A stretch of 64,000 nt of DNA from Pseudeuparius sepicola (Eukaryota; Arthropoda; Insecta; Coleoptera; Anthribidae): positions 21,481,096-21,545,095 of the forward strand of contig OY987308.1 of assembly GCA_963920635.1 (NCBI GenBank), written 5' to 3'. The notes beneath the pieces are model-generated. The model did not search any database. It was not told the DNA's origin and worked only from the letters and a program-made list of their open reading frames with translations. The position numbers and the translations under genes are program-made. This document shows positions 10,101 to 22,050 of the stretch, piece after piece. Position 1 is the first letter of the stretch; each line of letters begins with the position of its first letter.

Positions 10101-13100
10101 GTGTTGTGTTGTGTTGTGTTGTGTTGTGTTGTGTTGTGTTGTGTTGTGTTGTGTTGTGTTGTGTTGTGTTGTGTTGTGTTGTGTTGTGTTGTGTTGTGTT
10201 GTGTTGTGTTGTGTTGTGTTGTGTTGTGTTGTGTTGTGTTGTGTTGTGTTGTGTTGTGTTGTGTTGTGTTGTGTTGTGTTGTGTTGTGTTGTGTTGTGTT
10301 GTGTTGTGTTGTGTTGTGTTGTGTTGTGTTGTGTTGTGTTGTGTTGTGTTGTGTTGTGTTGTGTTGTGTTGTGTTGTGTTGTGTTGTGTTGTGTTGTGTT
10401 GTGTTGTGTTGTGTTGTGTTGTGTTGTGTTGTGTTGTGTTGTGTTGTGTTGTGTTGTGTTGTGTTGTGTTGTGTTGTGTTGTGTTGTGTTGTGTTGTGTT
10501 GTGTTGTGTTGTGTTGTGTTGTGTTGTGTTGTGTTGTGTTGTGTTGTGTTGTGTTGTGTTGTGTTGTGTTGTGTTGTGTTGTGTTGTGTTGTGTTGTGTT
10601 GTGTTGTGTTGTGTTGTGTTGTGTTGTGTTGTGTTGTGTTGTGTTGTGTTGTGTTGTGTTGTGTTGTGTTGTGTTGTGTTGTGTTGTGTTGTGTTGTGTT
10701 GTGTTGTGTTGTGTTGTGTTGTGTTGTGTTGTGTTGTGTTGTGTTGTGTTGTGTTGTGTTGTGTTGTGTTGTGTTGTGTTGTGTTGTGTTGTGTTGTGTT
10801 GTGTTGTGTTGTGTTGTGTTGTGTTGTGTTGTGTTGTGTTGTGTTGTGTTGTGTTGTGTTGTGTTGTGTTGTGTTGTGTTGTGTTGTGTTGTGTTGTGTT
10901 GTGTTGTGTTGTGTTGTGTTGTGTTGTGTTGTGTTGTGTTGTGTTGTGTTGTGTTGTGTTGTGTTGTGTTGTGTTGTGTTGTGTTGTGTTGTGTTGTGTT
11001 GTGTTGTGTTGTGTTGTGTTGTGTTGTGTTGTGTTGTGTTGTGTTGTGTTGTGTTGTGTTGTGTTGTGTTGTGTTGTGTTGTGTTGTGTTGTGTTGTGTT
11101 GTGTTGTGTTGTGTTGTGTTGTGTTGTGTTGTGTTGTGTTGTGTTGTGTTGTGTTGTGTTGTGTTGTGTTGTGTTGTGTTGTGTTGTGTTGTGTTGTGTT
11201 GTGTTGTGTTGTGTTGTGTTGTGTTGTGTTGTGTTGTGTTGTGTTGTGTTGTGTTGTGTTGTGTTGTGTTGTGTTGTGTTGTGTTGTGTTGTGTTGTGTT
11301 GTGTTGTGTTGTGTTGTGTTGTGTTGTGTTGTGTTGTGTTGTGTTGTGTTGTGTTGTGTTGTGTTGTGTTGTGTTGTGTTGTGTTGTGTTGTGTTGTGTT
11401 GTGTTGTGTTGTGTTGTGTTGTGTTGTGTTGTGTTGTGTTGTGTTGTGTTGTGTTGTGTTGTGTTGTGTTGTGTTGTGTTGTGTTGTGTTGTGTTGTGTT
11501 GTGTTGTGTTGTGTTGTGTTGTGTTGTGTTGTGTTGTGTTGTGTTGTGTTGTGTTGTGTTGTGTTGTGTTGTGTTGTGTTGTGTTGTGTTGTGTTGTGTT
11601 GTGTTGTGTTGTGTTGTGTTGTGTTGTGTTGTGTTGTGTTGTGTTGTGTTGTGTTGTGTTGTGTTGTGTTGTGTTGTGTTGTGTTGTGTTGTGTTGTGTT
11701 GTGTTGTGTTGTGTTGTGTTGTGTTGTGTTGTGTTGTGTTGTGTTGTGTTGTGTTGTGTTGTGTTGTGTTGTGTTGTGTTGTGTTGTGTTGTGTTGTGTT
11801 GTGTTGTGTTGTGTTGTGTTGTGTTGTGTTGTGTTGTGTTGTGTTGTGTTGTGTTGTGTTGTGTTGTGTTGTGTTGTGTTGTGTTGTGTTGTGTTGTGTT
11901 GTGTTGTGTTGTGTTGTGTTGTGTTGTGTTGTGTTGTGTTGTGTTGTGTTGTGTTGTGTTGTGTTGTGTTGTGTTGTGTTGTGTTGTGTTGTGTTGTGTT
12001 GTGTTGTGTTGTGTTGTGTTGTGTTGTGTTGTGTTGTGTTGTGTTGTGTTGTGTTGTGTTGTGTTGTGTTGTGTTGTGTTGTGTTGTGTTGTGTTGTGTT
12101 GTGTTGTGTTGTGTTGTGTTGTGTTGTGTTGTGTTGTGTTGTGTTGTGTTGTGTTGTGTTGTGTTGTGTTGTGTTGTGTTGTGTTGTGTTGTGTTGTGTT
12201 GTGTTGTGTTGTGTTGTGTTGTGTTGTGTTGTGTTGTGTTGTGTTGTGTTGTGTTGTGTTGTGTTGTGTTGTGTTGTGTTGTGTTGTGTTGTGTTGTGTT
12301 GTGTTGTGTTGTGTTGTGTTGTGTTGTGTTGTGTTGTGTTGTGTTGTGTTGTGTTGTGTTGTGTTGTGTTGTGTTGTGTTGTGTTGTGTTGTGTTGTGTT
12401 GTGTTGTGTTGTGTTGTGTTGTGTTGTGTTGTGTTGTGTTGTGTTGTGTTGTGTTGTGTTGTGTTGTGTTGTGTTGTGTTGTGTTGTGTTGTGTTGTGTT
12501 GTGTTGTGTTGTGTTGTGTTGTGTTGTGTTGTGTTGTGTTGTGTTGTGTTGTGTTGTGTTGTGTTGTGTTGTGTTGTGTTGTGTTGTGTTGTGTTGTGTT
12601 GTGTTGTGTTGTGTTGTGTTGTGTTGTGTTGTGTTGTGTTGTGTTGTGTTGTGTTGTGTTGTGTTGTGTTGTGTTGTGTTGTGTTGTGTTGTGTTGTGTT
12701 GTGTTGTGTTGTGTTGTGTTGTGTTGTGTTGTGTTGTGTTGTGTTGTGTTGTGTTGTGTTGTGTTGTGTTGTGTTGTGTTGTGTTGTGTTGTGTTGTGTT
12801 GTGTTGTGTTGTGTTGTGTTGTGTTGTGTTGTGTTGTGTTGTGTTGTGTTGTGTTGTGTTGTGTTGTGTTGTGTTGTGTTGTGTTGTGTTGTGTTGTGTT
12901 GTGTTGTGTTGTGTTGTGTTGTGTTGTGTTGTGTTGTGTTGTGTTGTGTTGTGTTGTGTTGTGTTGTGTTGTGTTGTGTTGTGTTGTGTTGTGTTGTGTT
13001 GTGTTGTGTTGTGTTGTGTTGTGTTGTGTTGTGTTGTGTTGTGTTGTGTTGTGTTGTGTTGTGTTGTGTTGTGTTGTGTTGTGTTGTGTTGTGTTGTGTT

Positions 13101-16100
13101 GTGTTGTGTTGTGTTGTGTTGTGTTGTGTTGTGTTGTGTTGTGTTGTGTTGTGTTGTGTTGTGTTGTGTTGTGTTGTGTTGTGTTGTGTTGTGTTGTGTT
13201 GTGTTGTGTTGTGTTGTGTTGTGTTGTGTTGTGTTGTGTTGTGTTGTGTTGTGTTGTGTTGTGTTGTGTTGTGTTGTGTTGTGTTGTGTTGTGTTGTGTT
13301 GTGTTGTGTTGTGTTGTGTTGTGTTGTGTTGTGTTGTGTTGTGTTGTGTTGTGTTGTGTTGTGTTGTGTTGTGTTGTGTTGTGTTGTGTTGTGTTGTGTT
13401 GTGTTGTGTTGTGTTGTGTTGTGTTGTGTTGTGTTGTGTTGTGTTGTGTTGTGTTGTGTTGTGTTGTGTTGTGTTGTGTTGTGTTGTGTTGTGTTGTGTT
13501 GTGTTGTGTTGTGTTGTGTTGTGTTGTGTTGTGTTGTGTTGTGTTGTGTTGTGTTGTGTTGTGTTGTGTTGTGTTGTGTTGTGTTGTGTTGTGTTGTGTT
13601 GTGTTGTGTTGTGTTGTGTTGTGTTGTGTTGTGTTGTGTTGTGTTGTGTTGTGTTGTGTTGTGTTGTGTTGTGTTGTGTTGTGTTGTGTTGTGTTGTGTT
13701 GTGTTGTGTTGTGTTGTGTTGTGTTGTGTTGTGTTGTGTTGTGTTGTGTTGTGTTGTGTTGTGTTGTGTTGTGTTGTGTTGTGTTGTGTTGTGTTGTGTT
13801 GTGTTGTGTTGTGTTGTGTTGTGTTGTGTTGTGTTGTGTTGTGTTGTGTTGTGTTGTGTTGTGTTGTGTTGTGTTGTGTTGTGTTGTGTTGTGTTGTGTT
13901 GTGTTGTGTTGTGTTGTGTTGTGTTGTGTTGTGTTGTGTTGTGTTGTGTTGTGTTGTGTTGTGTTGTGTTGTGTTGTGTTGTGTTGTGTTGTGTTGTGTT
14001 GTGTTGTGTTGTGTTGTGTTGTGTTGTGTTGTGTTGTGTTGTGTTGTGTTGTGTTGTGTTGTGTTGTGTTGTGTTGTGTTGTGTTGTGTTGTGTTGTGTT
14101 GTGTTGTGTTGTGTTGTGTTGTGTTGTGTTGTGTTGTGTTGTGTTGTGTTGTGTTGTGTTGTGTTGTGTTGTGTTGTGTTGTGTTGTGTTGTGTTGTGTT
14201 GTGTTGTGTTGTGTTGTGTTGTGTTGTGTTGTGTTGTGTTGTGTTGTGTTGTGTTGTGTTGTGTTGTGTTGTGTTGTGTTGTGTTGTGTTGTGTTGTGTT
14301 GTGTTGTGTTGTGTTGTGTTGTGTTGTGTTGTGTTGTGTTGTGTTGTGTTGTGTTGTGTTGTGTTGTGTTGTGTTGTGTTGTGTTGTGTTGTGTTGTGTT
14401 GTGTTGTGTTGTGTTGTGTTGTGTTGTGTTGTGTTGTGTTGTGTTGTGTTGTGTTGTGTTGTGTTGTGTTGTGTTGTGTTGTGTTGTGTTGTGTTGTGTT
14501 GTGTTGTGTTGTGTTGTGTTGTGTTGTGTTGTGTTGTGTTGTGTTGTGTTGTGTTGTGTTGTGTTGTGTTGTGTTGTGTTGTGTTGTGTTGTGTTGTGTT
14601 GTGTTGTGTTGTGTTGTGTTGTGTTGTGTTGTGTTGTGTTGTGTTGTGTTGTGTTGTGTTGTGTTGTGTTGTGTTGTGTTGTGTTGTGTTGTGTTGTGTT
14701 GTGTTGTGTTGTGTTGTGTTGTGTTGTGTTGTGTTGTGTTGTGTTGTGTTGTGTTGTGTTGTGTTGTGTTGTGTTGTGTTGTGTTGTGTTGTGTTGTGTT
14801 GTGTTGTGTTGTGTTGTGTTGTGTTGTGTTGTGTTGTGTTGTGTTGTGTTGTGTTGTGTTGTGTTGTGTTGTGTTGTGTTGTGTTGTGTTGTGTTGTGTT
14901 GTGTTGTGTTGTGTTGTGTTGTGTTGTGTTGTGTTGTGTTGTGTTGTGTTGTGTTGTGTTGTGTTGTGTTGTGTTGTGTTGTGTTGTGTTGTGTTGTGTT
15001 GTGTTGTGTTGTGTTGTGTTGTGTTGTGTTGTGTTGTGTTGTGTTGTGTTGTGTTGTGTTGTGTTGTGTTGTGTTGTGTTGTGTTGTGTTGTGTTGTGTT
15101 GTGTTGTGTTGTGTTGTGTTGTGTTGTGTTGTGTTGTGTTGTGTTGTGTTGTGTTGTGTTGTGTTGTGTTGTGTTGTGTTGTGTTGTGTTGTGTTGTGTT
15201 GTGTTGTGTTGTGTTGTGTTGTGTTGTGTTGTGTTGTGTTGTGTTGTGTTGTGTTGTGTTGTGTTGTGTTGTGTTGTGTTGTGTTGTGTTGTGTTGTGTT
15301 GTGTTGTGTTGTGTTGTGTTGTGTTGTGTTGTGTTGTGTTGTGTTGTGTTGTGTTGTGTTGTGTTGTGTTGTGTTGTGTTGTGTTGTGTTGTGTTGTGTT
15401 GTGTTGTGTTGTGTTGTGTTGTGTTGTGTTGTGTTGTGTTGTGTTGTGTTGTGTTGTGTTGTGTTGTGTTGTGTTGTGTTGTGTTGTGTTGTGTTGTGTT
15501 GTGTTGTGTTGTGTTGTGTTGTGTTGTGTTGTGTTGTGTTGTGTTGTGTTGTGTTGTGTTGTGTTGTGTTGTGTTGTGTTGTGTTGTGTTGTGTTGTGTT
15601 GTGTTGTGTTGTGTTGTGTTGTGTTGTGTTGTGTTGTGTTGTGTTGTGTTGTGTTGTGTTGTGTTGTGTTGTGTTGTGTTGTGTTGTGTTGTGTTGTGTT
15701 GTGTTGTGTTGTGTTGTGTTGTGTTGTGTTGTGTTGTGTTGTGTTGTGTTGTGTTGTGTTGTGTTGTGTTGTGTTGTGTTGTGTTGTGTTGTGTTGTGTT
15801 GTGTTGTGTTGTGTTGTGTTGTGTTGTGTTGTGTTGTGTTGTGTTGTGTTGTGTTGTGTTGTGTTGTGTTGTGTTGTGTTGTGTTGTGTTGTGTTGTGTT
15901 GTGTTGTGTTGTGTTGTGTTGTGTTGTGTTGTGTTGTGTTGTGTTGTGTTGTGTTGTGTTGTGTTGTGTTGTGTTGTGTTGTGTTGTGTTGTGTTGTGTT
16001 GTGTTGTGTTGTGTTGTGTTGTGTTGTGTTGTGTTGTGTTGTGTTGTGTTGTGTTGTGTTGTGTTGTGTTGTGTTGTGTTGTGTTGTGTTGTGTTGTGTT

Positions 16101-19100
16101 GTGTTGTGTTGTGTTGTGTTGTGTTGTGTTGTGTTGTGTTGTGTTGTGTTGTGTTGTGTTGTGTTGTGTTGTGTTGTGTTGTGTTGTGTTGTGTTGTGTT
16201 GTGTTGTGTTGTGTTGTGTTGTGTTGTGTTGTGTTGTGTTGTGTTGTGTTGTGTTGTGTTGTGTTGTGTTGTGTTGTGTTGTGTTGTGTTGTGTTGTGTT
16301 GTGTTGTGTTGTGTTGTGTTGTGTTGTGTTGTGTTGTGTTGTGTTGTGTTGTGTTGTGTTGTGTTGTGTTGTGTTGTGTTGTGTTGTGTTGTGTTGTGTT
16401 GTGTTGTGTTGTGTTGTGTTGTGTTGTGTTGTGTTGTGTTGTGTTGTGTTGTGTTGTGTTGTGTTGTGTTGTGTTGTGTTGTGTTGTGTTGTGTTGTGTT
16501 GTGTTGTGTTGTGTTGTGTTGTGTTGTGTTGTGTTGTGTTGTGTTGTGTTGTGTTGTGTTGTGTTGTGTTGTGTTGTGTTGTGTTGTGTTGTGTTGTGTT
16601 GTGTTGTGTTGTGTTGTGTTGTGTTGTGTTGTGTTGTGTTGTGTTGTGTTGTGTTGTGTTGTGTTGTGTTGTGTTGTGTTGTGTTGTGTTGTGTTGTGTT
16701 GTGTTGTGTTGTGTTGTGTTGTGTTGTGTTGTGTTGTGTTGTGTTGTGTTGTGTTGTGTTGTGTTGTGTTGTGTTGTGTTGTGTTGTGTTGTGTTGTGTT
16801 GTGTTGTGTTGTGTTGTGTTGTGTTGTGTTGTGTTGTGTTGTGTTGTGTTGTGTTGTGTTGTGTTGTGTTGTGTTGTGTTGTGTTGTGTTGTGTTGTGTT
16901 GTGTTGTGTTGTGTTGTGTTGTGTTGTGTTGTGTTGTGTTGTGTTGTGTTGTGTTGTGTTGTGTTGTGTTGTGTTGTGTTGTGTTGTGTTGTGTTGTGTT
17001 GTGTTGTGTTGTGTTGTGTTGTGTTGTGTTGTGTTGTGTTGTGTTGTGTTGTGTTGTGTTGTGTTGTGTTGTGTTGTGTTGTGTTGTGTTGTGTTGTGTT
17101 GTGTTGTGTTGTGTTGTGTTGTGTGTGTTGTGTTGTGTTGTGTTGTGTTGTGTTGTGTTGTGTTGTGTTGTGTTGTGTTGTGTTGTGTTGTGTTGTGTTG
17201 TGTTGTGTTGTGTTGTGTTGTGTTGTGTTGTGTTGTGTTGTGTTGTGTTGTGTTGTGTTGTGTTGTGTTGTGTTGTGTTGTGTTGTGTTGTGTTGTGTTG
17301 TGTTGTGTTGTGTTGTGTTGTGTTGTGTTGTGTTGTGTTGTGTTGTGTTGTGTGTTGTGTTGTGTTGTGTTGTGTTGTGTTGTGTTGTGTTGTGTTGTGT
17401 TGTGTTGTGTTGTGTTGTGTTGTGTTGTGTTGTGTTGTGTTGTGTTGTGTTGTGTTGTGTTGTGTTGTGTTGTGTTGTGTTGTGTTGTGTTGTGTTGTGT
17501 TGTGTTGTGTTGTGTTGTGTTGTGTTGTGTTGTGTTGTGTTGTGTTGTGTTGTGTTGTGTTGTGTTGTGTTGTGTTGTGTTGTGTTGTGTTGTGTTGTGT
17601 TGTGTTGTGTTGTGTTGTGTTGTGTTGTGTTGTGTTGTGTTGTGTTGTGTTGTGTTGTGTTGTGTTGTGTTGTGTTGTGTTGTGTTGTGTTGTGTTGTGT
17701 TGTGTTGTGTTGTGTTGTGTTGTGTTGTGTTGTGTTGTGTTGTGTTGTGTTGTGTTGTGTTGTGTTGTGTTGTGTTGTGTTGTGTTGTGTTGTGTTGTGT
17801 TGTGTTGTGTTGTGTTGTGTTGTGTTGTGTTGTGTTGTGTTGTGTTGTGTTGTGTTGTGTTGTGTTGTGTTGTGTTGTGTTGTGTTGTGTTGTGTTGTGT
17901 TGTGTTGTGTTGTGTTGTGTTGTGTTGTGTTGTGTTGTGTTGTGTTGTGTTGTGTTGTGTTGTGTTGTGTTGTGTTGTGTTGTGTTGTGTTGTGTTGTGT
18001 TGTGTTGTGTTGTGTTGTGTTGTGTTGTGTTGTGTTGTGTTGTGTTGTGTTGTGTTGTGTTGTGTTGTGTTGTGTTGTGTTGTGTTGTGTTGTGTTGTGT
18101 TGTGTTGTGTTGTGTTGTGTTGTGTTGTGTTGTGTTGTGTTGTGTTGTGTTGTGTTGTGTTGTGTTGTGTTGTGTTGTGTTGTGTTGTGTTGTGTTGTGT
18201 TGTGTTGTGTTGTGTTGTGTTGTGTTGTGTTGTGTTGTGTTGTGTTGTGTTGTGTTGTGTTGTGTTGTGTTGTGTTGTGTTGTGTTGTGTTGTGTTGTGT
18301 TGTGTTGTGTTGTGTTGTGTTGTGTTGTGTTGTGTTGTGTTGTGTTGTGTTGTGTTGTGTTGTGTTGTGTTGTGTTGTGTTGTGTTGTGTTGTGTTGTGT
18401 TGTGTTGTGTTGTGTTGTGTTGTGTTGTGTTGTGTTGTGTTGTGTTGTGTTGTGTTGTGTTGTGTTGTGTTGTGTTGTGTTGTGTTGTGTTGTGTTGTGT
18501 TGTGTTGTGTTGTGTTGTGTTGTGTTGTGTTGTGTTGTGTTGTGTTGTGTTGTGTTGTGTTGTGTTGTGTTGTGTTGTGTTGTGTTGTGTTGTGTTGTGT
18601 TGTGTTGTGTTGTGTTGTGTTGTGTTGTGTTGTGTTGTGTTGTGTTGTGTTGTGTTGTGTTGTGTTGTGTTGTGTTGTGTTGTGTTGTGTTGTGTTGTGT
18701 TGTGTTGTGTTGTGTTGTGTTGTGTTGTGTTGTGTTGTGTTGTGTTGTGTTGTGTTGTGTTGTGTTGTGTTGTGTTGTGTTGTGTTGTGTTGTGTTGTGT
18801 TGTGTTGTGTTGTGTTGTGTTGTGTTGTGTTGTGTTGTGTTGTGTTGTGTTGTGTTGTGTTGTGTTGTGTTGTGTTGTGTTGTGTTGTGTTGTGTTGTGT
18901 TGTGTTGTGTTGTGTTGTGTTGTGTTGTGTTGTGTTGTGTTGTGTTGTGTTGTGTTGTGTTGTGTTGTGTTGTGTTGTGTTGTGTTGTGTTGTGTTGTGT
19001 TGTGTTGTGTTGTGTTGTGTTGTGTTGTGTTGTGTTGTGTTGTGTTGTGTTGTGTTGTGTTGTGTTGTGTTGTGTTGTGTTGTGTTGTGTTGTGTTGTGT

Positions 19101-20148
19101 TGTGTTGTGTTGTGTTGTGTTGTGTTGTGTTGTGTTGTGTTGTGTTGTGTTGTGTTGTGTTGTGTTGTGTTGTGTTGTGTTGTGTTGTGTTGTGTTGTGT
19201 TGTGTTGTGTTGTGTTGTGTTGTGTTGTGTTGTGTTGTGTTGTGTTGTGTTGTGTTGTGTTGTGTTGTGTTGTGTTGTGTTGTGTTGTGTTGTGTTGTGT
19301 TGTGTTGTGTTGTGTTGTGTTGTGTTGTGTTGTGTTGTGTTGTGTTGTGTTGTGTTGTGTTGTGTTGTGTTGTGTTGTGTTGTGTTGTGTTGTGTTGTGT
19401 TGTGTTGTGTTGTGTTGTGTTGTGTTGTGTTGTGTTGTGTTGTGTTGTGTTGTGTTGTGTTGTGTTGTGTTGTGTTGTGTTGTGTTGTGTTGTGTTGTGT
19501 TGTGTTGTGTTGTGTTGTGTTGTGTTGTGTTGTGTTGTGTTGTGTTGTGTTGTGTTGTGTTGTGTTGTGTTGTGTTGTGTTGTGTTGTGTTGTGTTGTGT
19601 TGTGTTGTGTTGTGTTGTGTTGTGTTGTGTTGTGTTGTGTTGTGTTGTGTTGTGTTGTGTTGTGTTGTGTTGTGTTGTGTTGTGTTGTGTTGTGTTGTGT
19701 TGTGTTGTGTTGTGTTGTGTTGTGTTGTGTTGTGTTGTGTTGTGTTGTGTTGTGTTGTGTTGTGTTGTGTTGTGTTGTGTTGTGTTGTGTTGTGTTGTGT
19801 TGTGTTGTGTTGTGTTGTGTTGTGTTGTGTTGTGTTGTGTTGTGTTGTGTTGTGTTGTGTTGTGTTGTGTTGTGTTGTGTTGTGTTGTGTTGTGTTGTGT
19901 TGTGTTGTGTTGTGTTGTGTTGTGTTGTGTTGTGTTGTGTTGTGTTGTGTTGTGTTGTGTTGTGTTGTGTTGTGTTGTGTTGTGTTGTGTTGTGTTGTGT
20001 TGTGTTGTGTTGTGTTGTGTTGTGTTGTGTTGTGTTGTGTTGTGTTGTGTTGTGTTGTGTTGTGTTGTGTTGTGTTGTGTTGTGTTGTGTTGTGTTGTGT
20101 TGTGTTGTGTTGTGTTGTGTTGTGTTGTGTTGTGTTGTGTTGTGTTGT
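7094..20148 (+). repeat. Giant (GTGTT)n satellite, about 13 kb, roughly 2,600 copies
   Basis: The plus strand contains only G and T for about 13 kb. I see no substitution, and only two breaks of phase, near 17124 (a short GTGTGTGTT) and near 17351 (GTGTTGTGTGTT). It starts inside the last 20-mer unit and ends exactly at the terminus of the family A element (GTAATATTTC). Stop-free repeats keep all six frames open for over 4,700 codons, giving meaningless repeated peptides such as CCVVL or NTTQH. It is not the canonical insect telomere repeat TTAGG. Confidence 0.98.
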
Positions 20149-21163
20149 AATATTTCTTTGTAATATTTCTCCATAAAAAATTGCAGTATCTTTTCGAAAA
20201 TACCATTTATTCCACATTATTCCTTTAAAGTTCCAAATTTAAATCGTTTTCATTTCCCTAAACTCCCTGGCTCCTCGAGGAAAAAACTGTCCTCTAGAAC
20301 CCCATCCAAATCGCCGACCTTTCGCGTAATTTTGCACCCTTCTAGCAGCATTTTTATTCCTCTAACAATTTTAGCCTCTGAGCAAAAAAATCCAGGTTTC
20401 AATAGAAACCGAAGTCAAATCCGAAAAATTGCCGCATTCACTGCATCTCTAGGGGGAATTTTTTTCCTCTGGCCCGGAATTTTGGTGTAGTGTAAGACGG
20501 GTTTTTGGCGGACCGAACTTTGACGGCGTCAGGGATTTTCGTTCGCCGCATTTTGTATTGGCAATAGATGACCTAACCTTCCTTTTCTGTTAGATGTGAG
20601 ATACATAACCTAACTTTTTTAACCTCATAAAATTCGAATTTTTGGTGGATATTTGGGATTTCTTCTGGTATTTACGCAGAACTGTGGACGAAAATAATGA
20701 GTGTTGCTTAAGAGCTTCAATTTAAATGACAATATAAATGGTTTTTCGCGAAAATTTTTGGTATTTTATCAAGATAAAAGTACTGTAAAAAGTCCTTTAA
20801 AAGGGAGTGTAATAATAATCTAAATCGACAAACGGGGGGCTTCAAAGTATTATGTAAATTTGATACAGATTCTATAAACTGTTCTGGTATTTTTCAACAT
20901 ACTGTTGATTGTACATAGCAAAGGTATCAGATCGAGGGTATTTCTTCAGCTAGAGTATTTTTGGGCTTTTCGTATAGGCAGAAAATCAAGAGATTGTCAT
21001 AATGACAGTTACGCTAAGTAGACACTTATTGGGAGCCTTTAAAATTGAATTGGGGTTCAATTTAGATGCTAGGTGAATCCCTGAAGGAATTACTATAGCC
21101 AGATTAATTTTTGGGCTTTTCATATAGGCAGAAACTCAAAAGATTGCCATAATGACAGTTACG
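20146..21163 (+). repeat. Left terminal inverted repeat of family A
   Basis: It matches the inverted right end over about 1 kb, including 'AAATTGCAGTATCTTTTC', 'CGACAAACGGGGGGCTTCAA' and the first one to two 150-bp units. It stops abruptly at TTACGCT, where a short GTGTT run begins. Confidence 0.85.
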
Positions 21164-21191
21164 CTGTTGTGTTGGGTTGTGTTGTGTTGTC
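21163..21191 (+). repeat. Short GTGTT-like run inside the family A element
   Basis: TGTTGTGTTGGGTTGTGTTG continues for about five units and then changes to GTCCGTCC. This is the same pentamer as the giant array, 1 kb away, at the exact point where the left inverted repeat stops matching the right one. Confidence 0.85.
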
Positions 21192-21344
21192 CGTCCAACA
21201 TCAAAGGTATCCCAAGGAACGAACCAATTGACTATAATATACTTGTTAATAAACACTAATACACTTATTAATGTACAATATATATATTTCTAATATACGA
21301 TATAAATATATTTGTTAATATCCATTGGAAGAATGTAGGAGACT

Positions 21345-21419
21345 TGGGTATTCCATATTATATCTTCGGAAAAATCTGCTCCTTCTTCCCTTTCATTCCA
21401 TTAATTCCATTGTACCATC
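21345..21419 (-). pseudogene. Degenerate third exon of the family C gene
   Basis: After the acceptor GTGGTTTTTAG on the minus strand, the frame reads RMVQWN, a stop, then WNEREEGADFSEDIIWN. That aligns with TVQWKQRNGWGNN..EDTVWN in the open exon at 23704-23587. The in-frame stop marks this copy as dead. Confidence 0.5.
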
Positions 21420-22050
21420 CTAAAAACCACAAAGTTTTATTGCAAATAAAAATATAAGAAAGTACTGGTGAATGCTTCATAGAGCAATCAGTTATGATAA
21501 CACAACAATCACTATACTATACCAAACTATACCAAAATCAAATAACTCTGATGCCTAATATAAACAAGGGCATGTGGTGTTGAAATATACGCTCAGGCAC
21601 ACCCTTTATTTAATTTTACCGCAGTGGCGTCGCTCGTACCGGCGCTGACTGCATGTTTTTCTGCCTTCGACCGACCTTGGTTCGAGGCAGGCACATGCAT
21701 ATGTCTTTAAAGAAAAACACCGCTATGGCCAAGAGCGCTGGACAAATGTGAGTTCACGGTATTGCTCCTAAATAGCTATATCCGTGTGATTTACTGATTG
21801 TCCTACACTCACTGGGATTACTACGGTTTTCTAGGGTTTTCGTAGTACTTGAGCTAGTTCTATCAGGAAAAAAGTCGGCCCTAGCCGCAAATGGCAACGA
21901 AGACAAAATAATAGTAATTGCCCCCCTCCCCCGCACAAGCATCTGGTTGCTTCTGGGGTACTCCTAGTTTGGAGTATTGTGAGGGTGAGAATTATTATTA
22001 TTATTATTAAAATTGTTTACGTAAAAATATTTCCGAACAAAATTTAGAGC
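21420..22050. other. AT-rich interior of family A, no gene seen
   Basis: Short frames occur on both strands (for example 21754-21942, minus) but none has splice context or recognisable content. An (ATT)n tract lies near 21992-22008. Confidence 0.6.

Noticed and set aside
7094..20148. Chromosome-end telomere
   Set aside because: Long non-array DNA continues on both sides and the unit is not the insect TTAGG or a known variant I can vouch for. An interstitial or novel telomere-like origin cannot be shown from this window.
5870..20217. Six open frames of about 4,700-4,780 codons covering the arrays on both strands
   Set aside because: The 4-, 20- and 5-bp units contain no stop in any frame, so all six frames stay open. 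The peptides are pure repeats (CCVVL, NTTQH, GRWVRVLEGGSVCWK) and the frames simply begin and end in flanking DNA.
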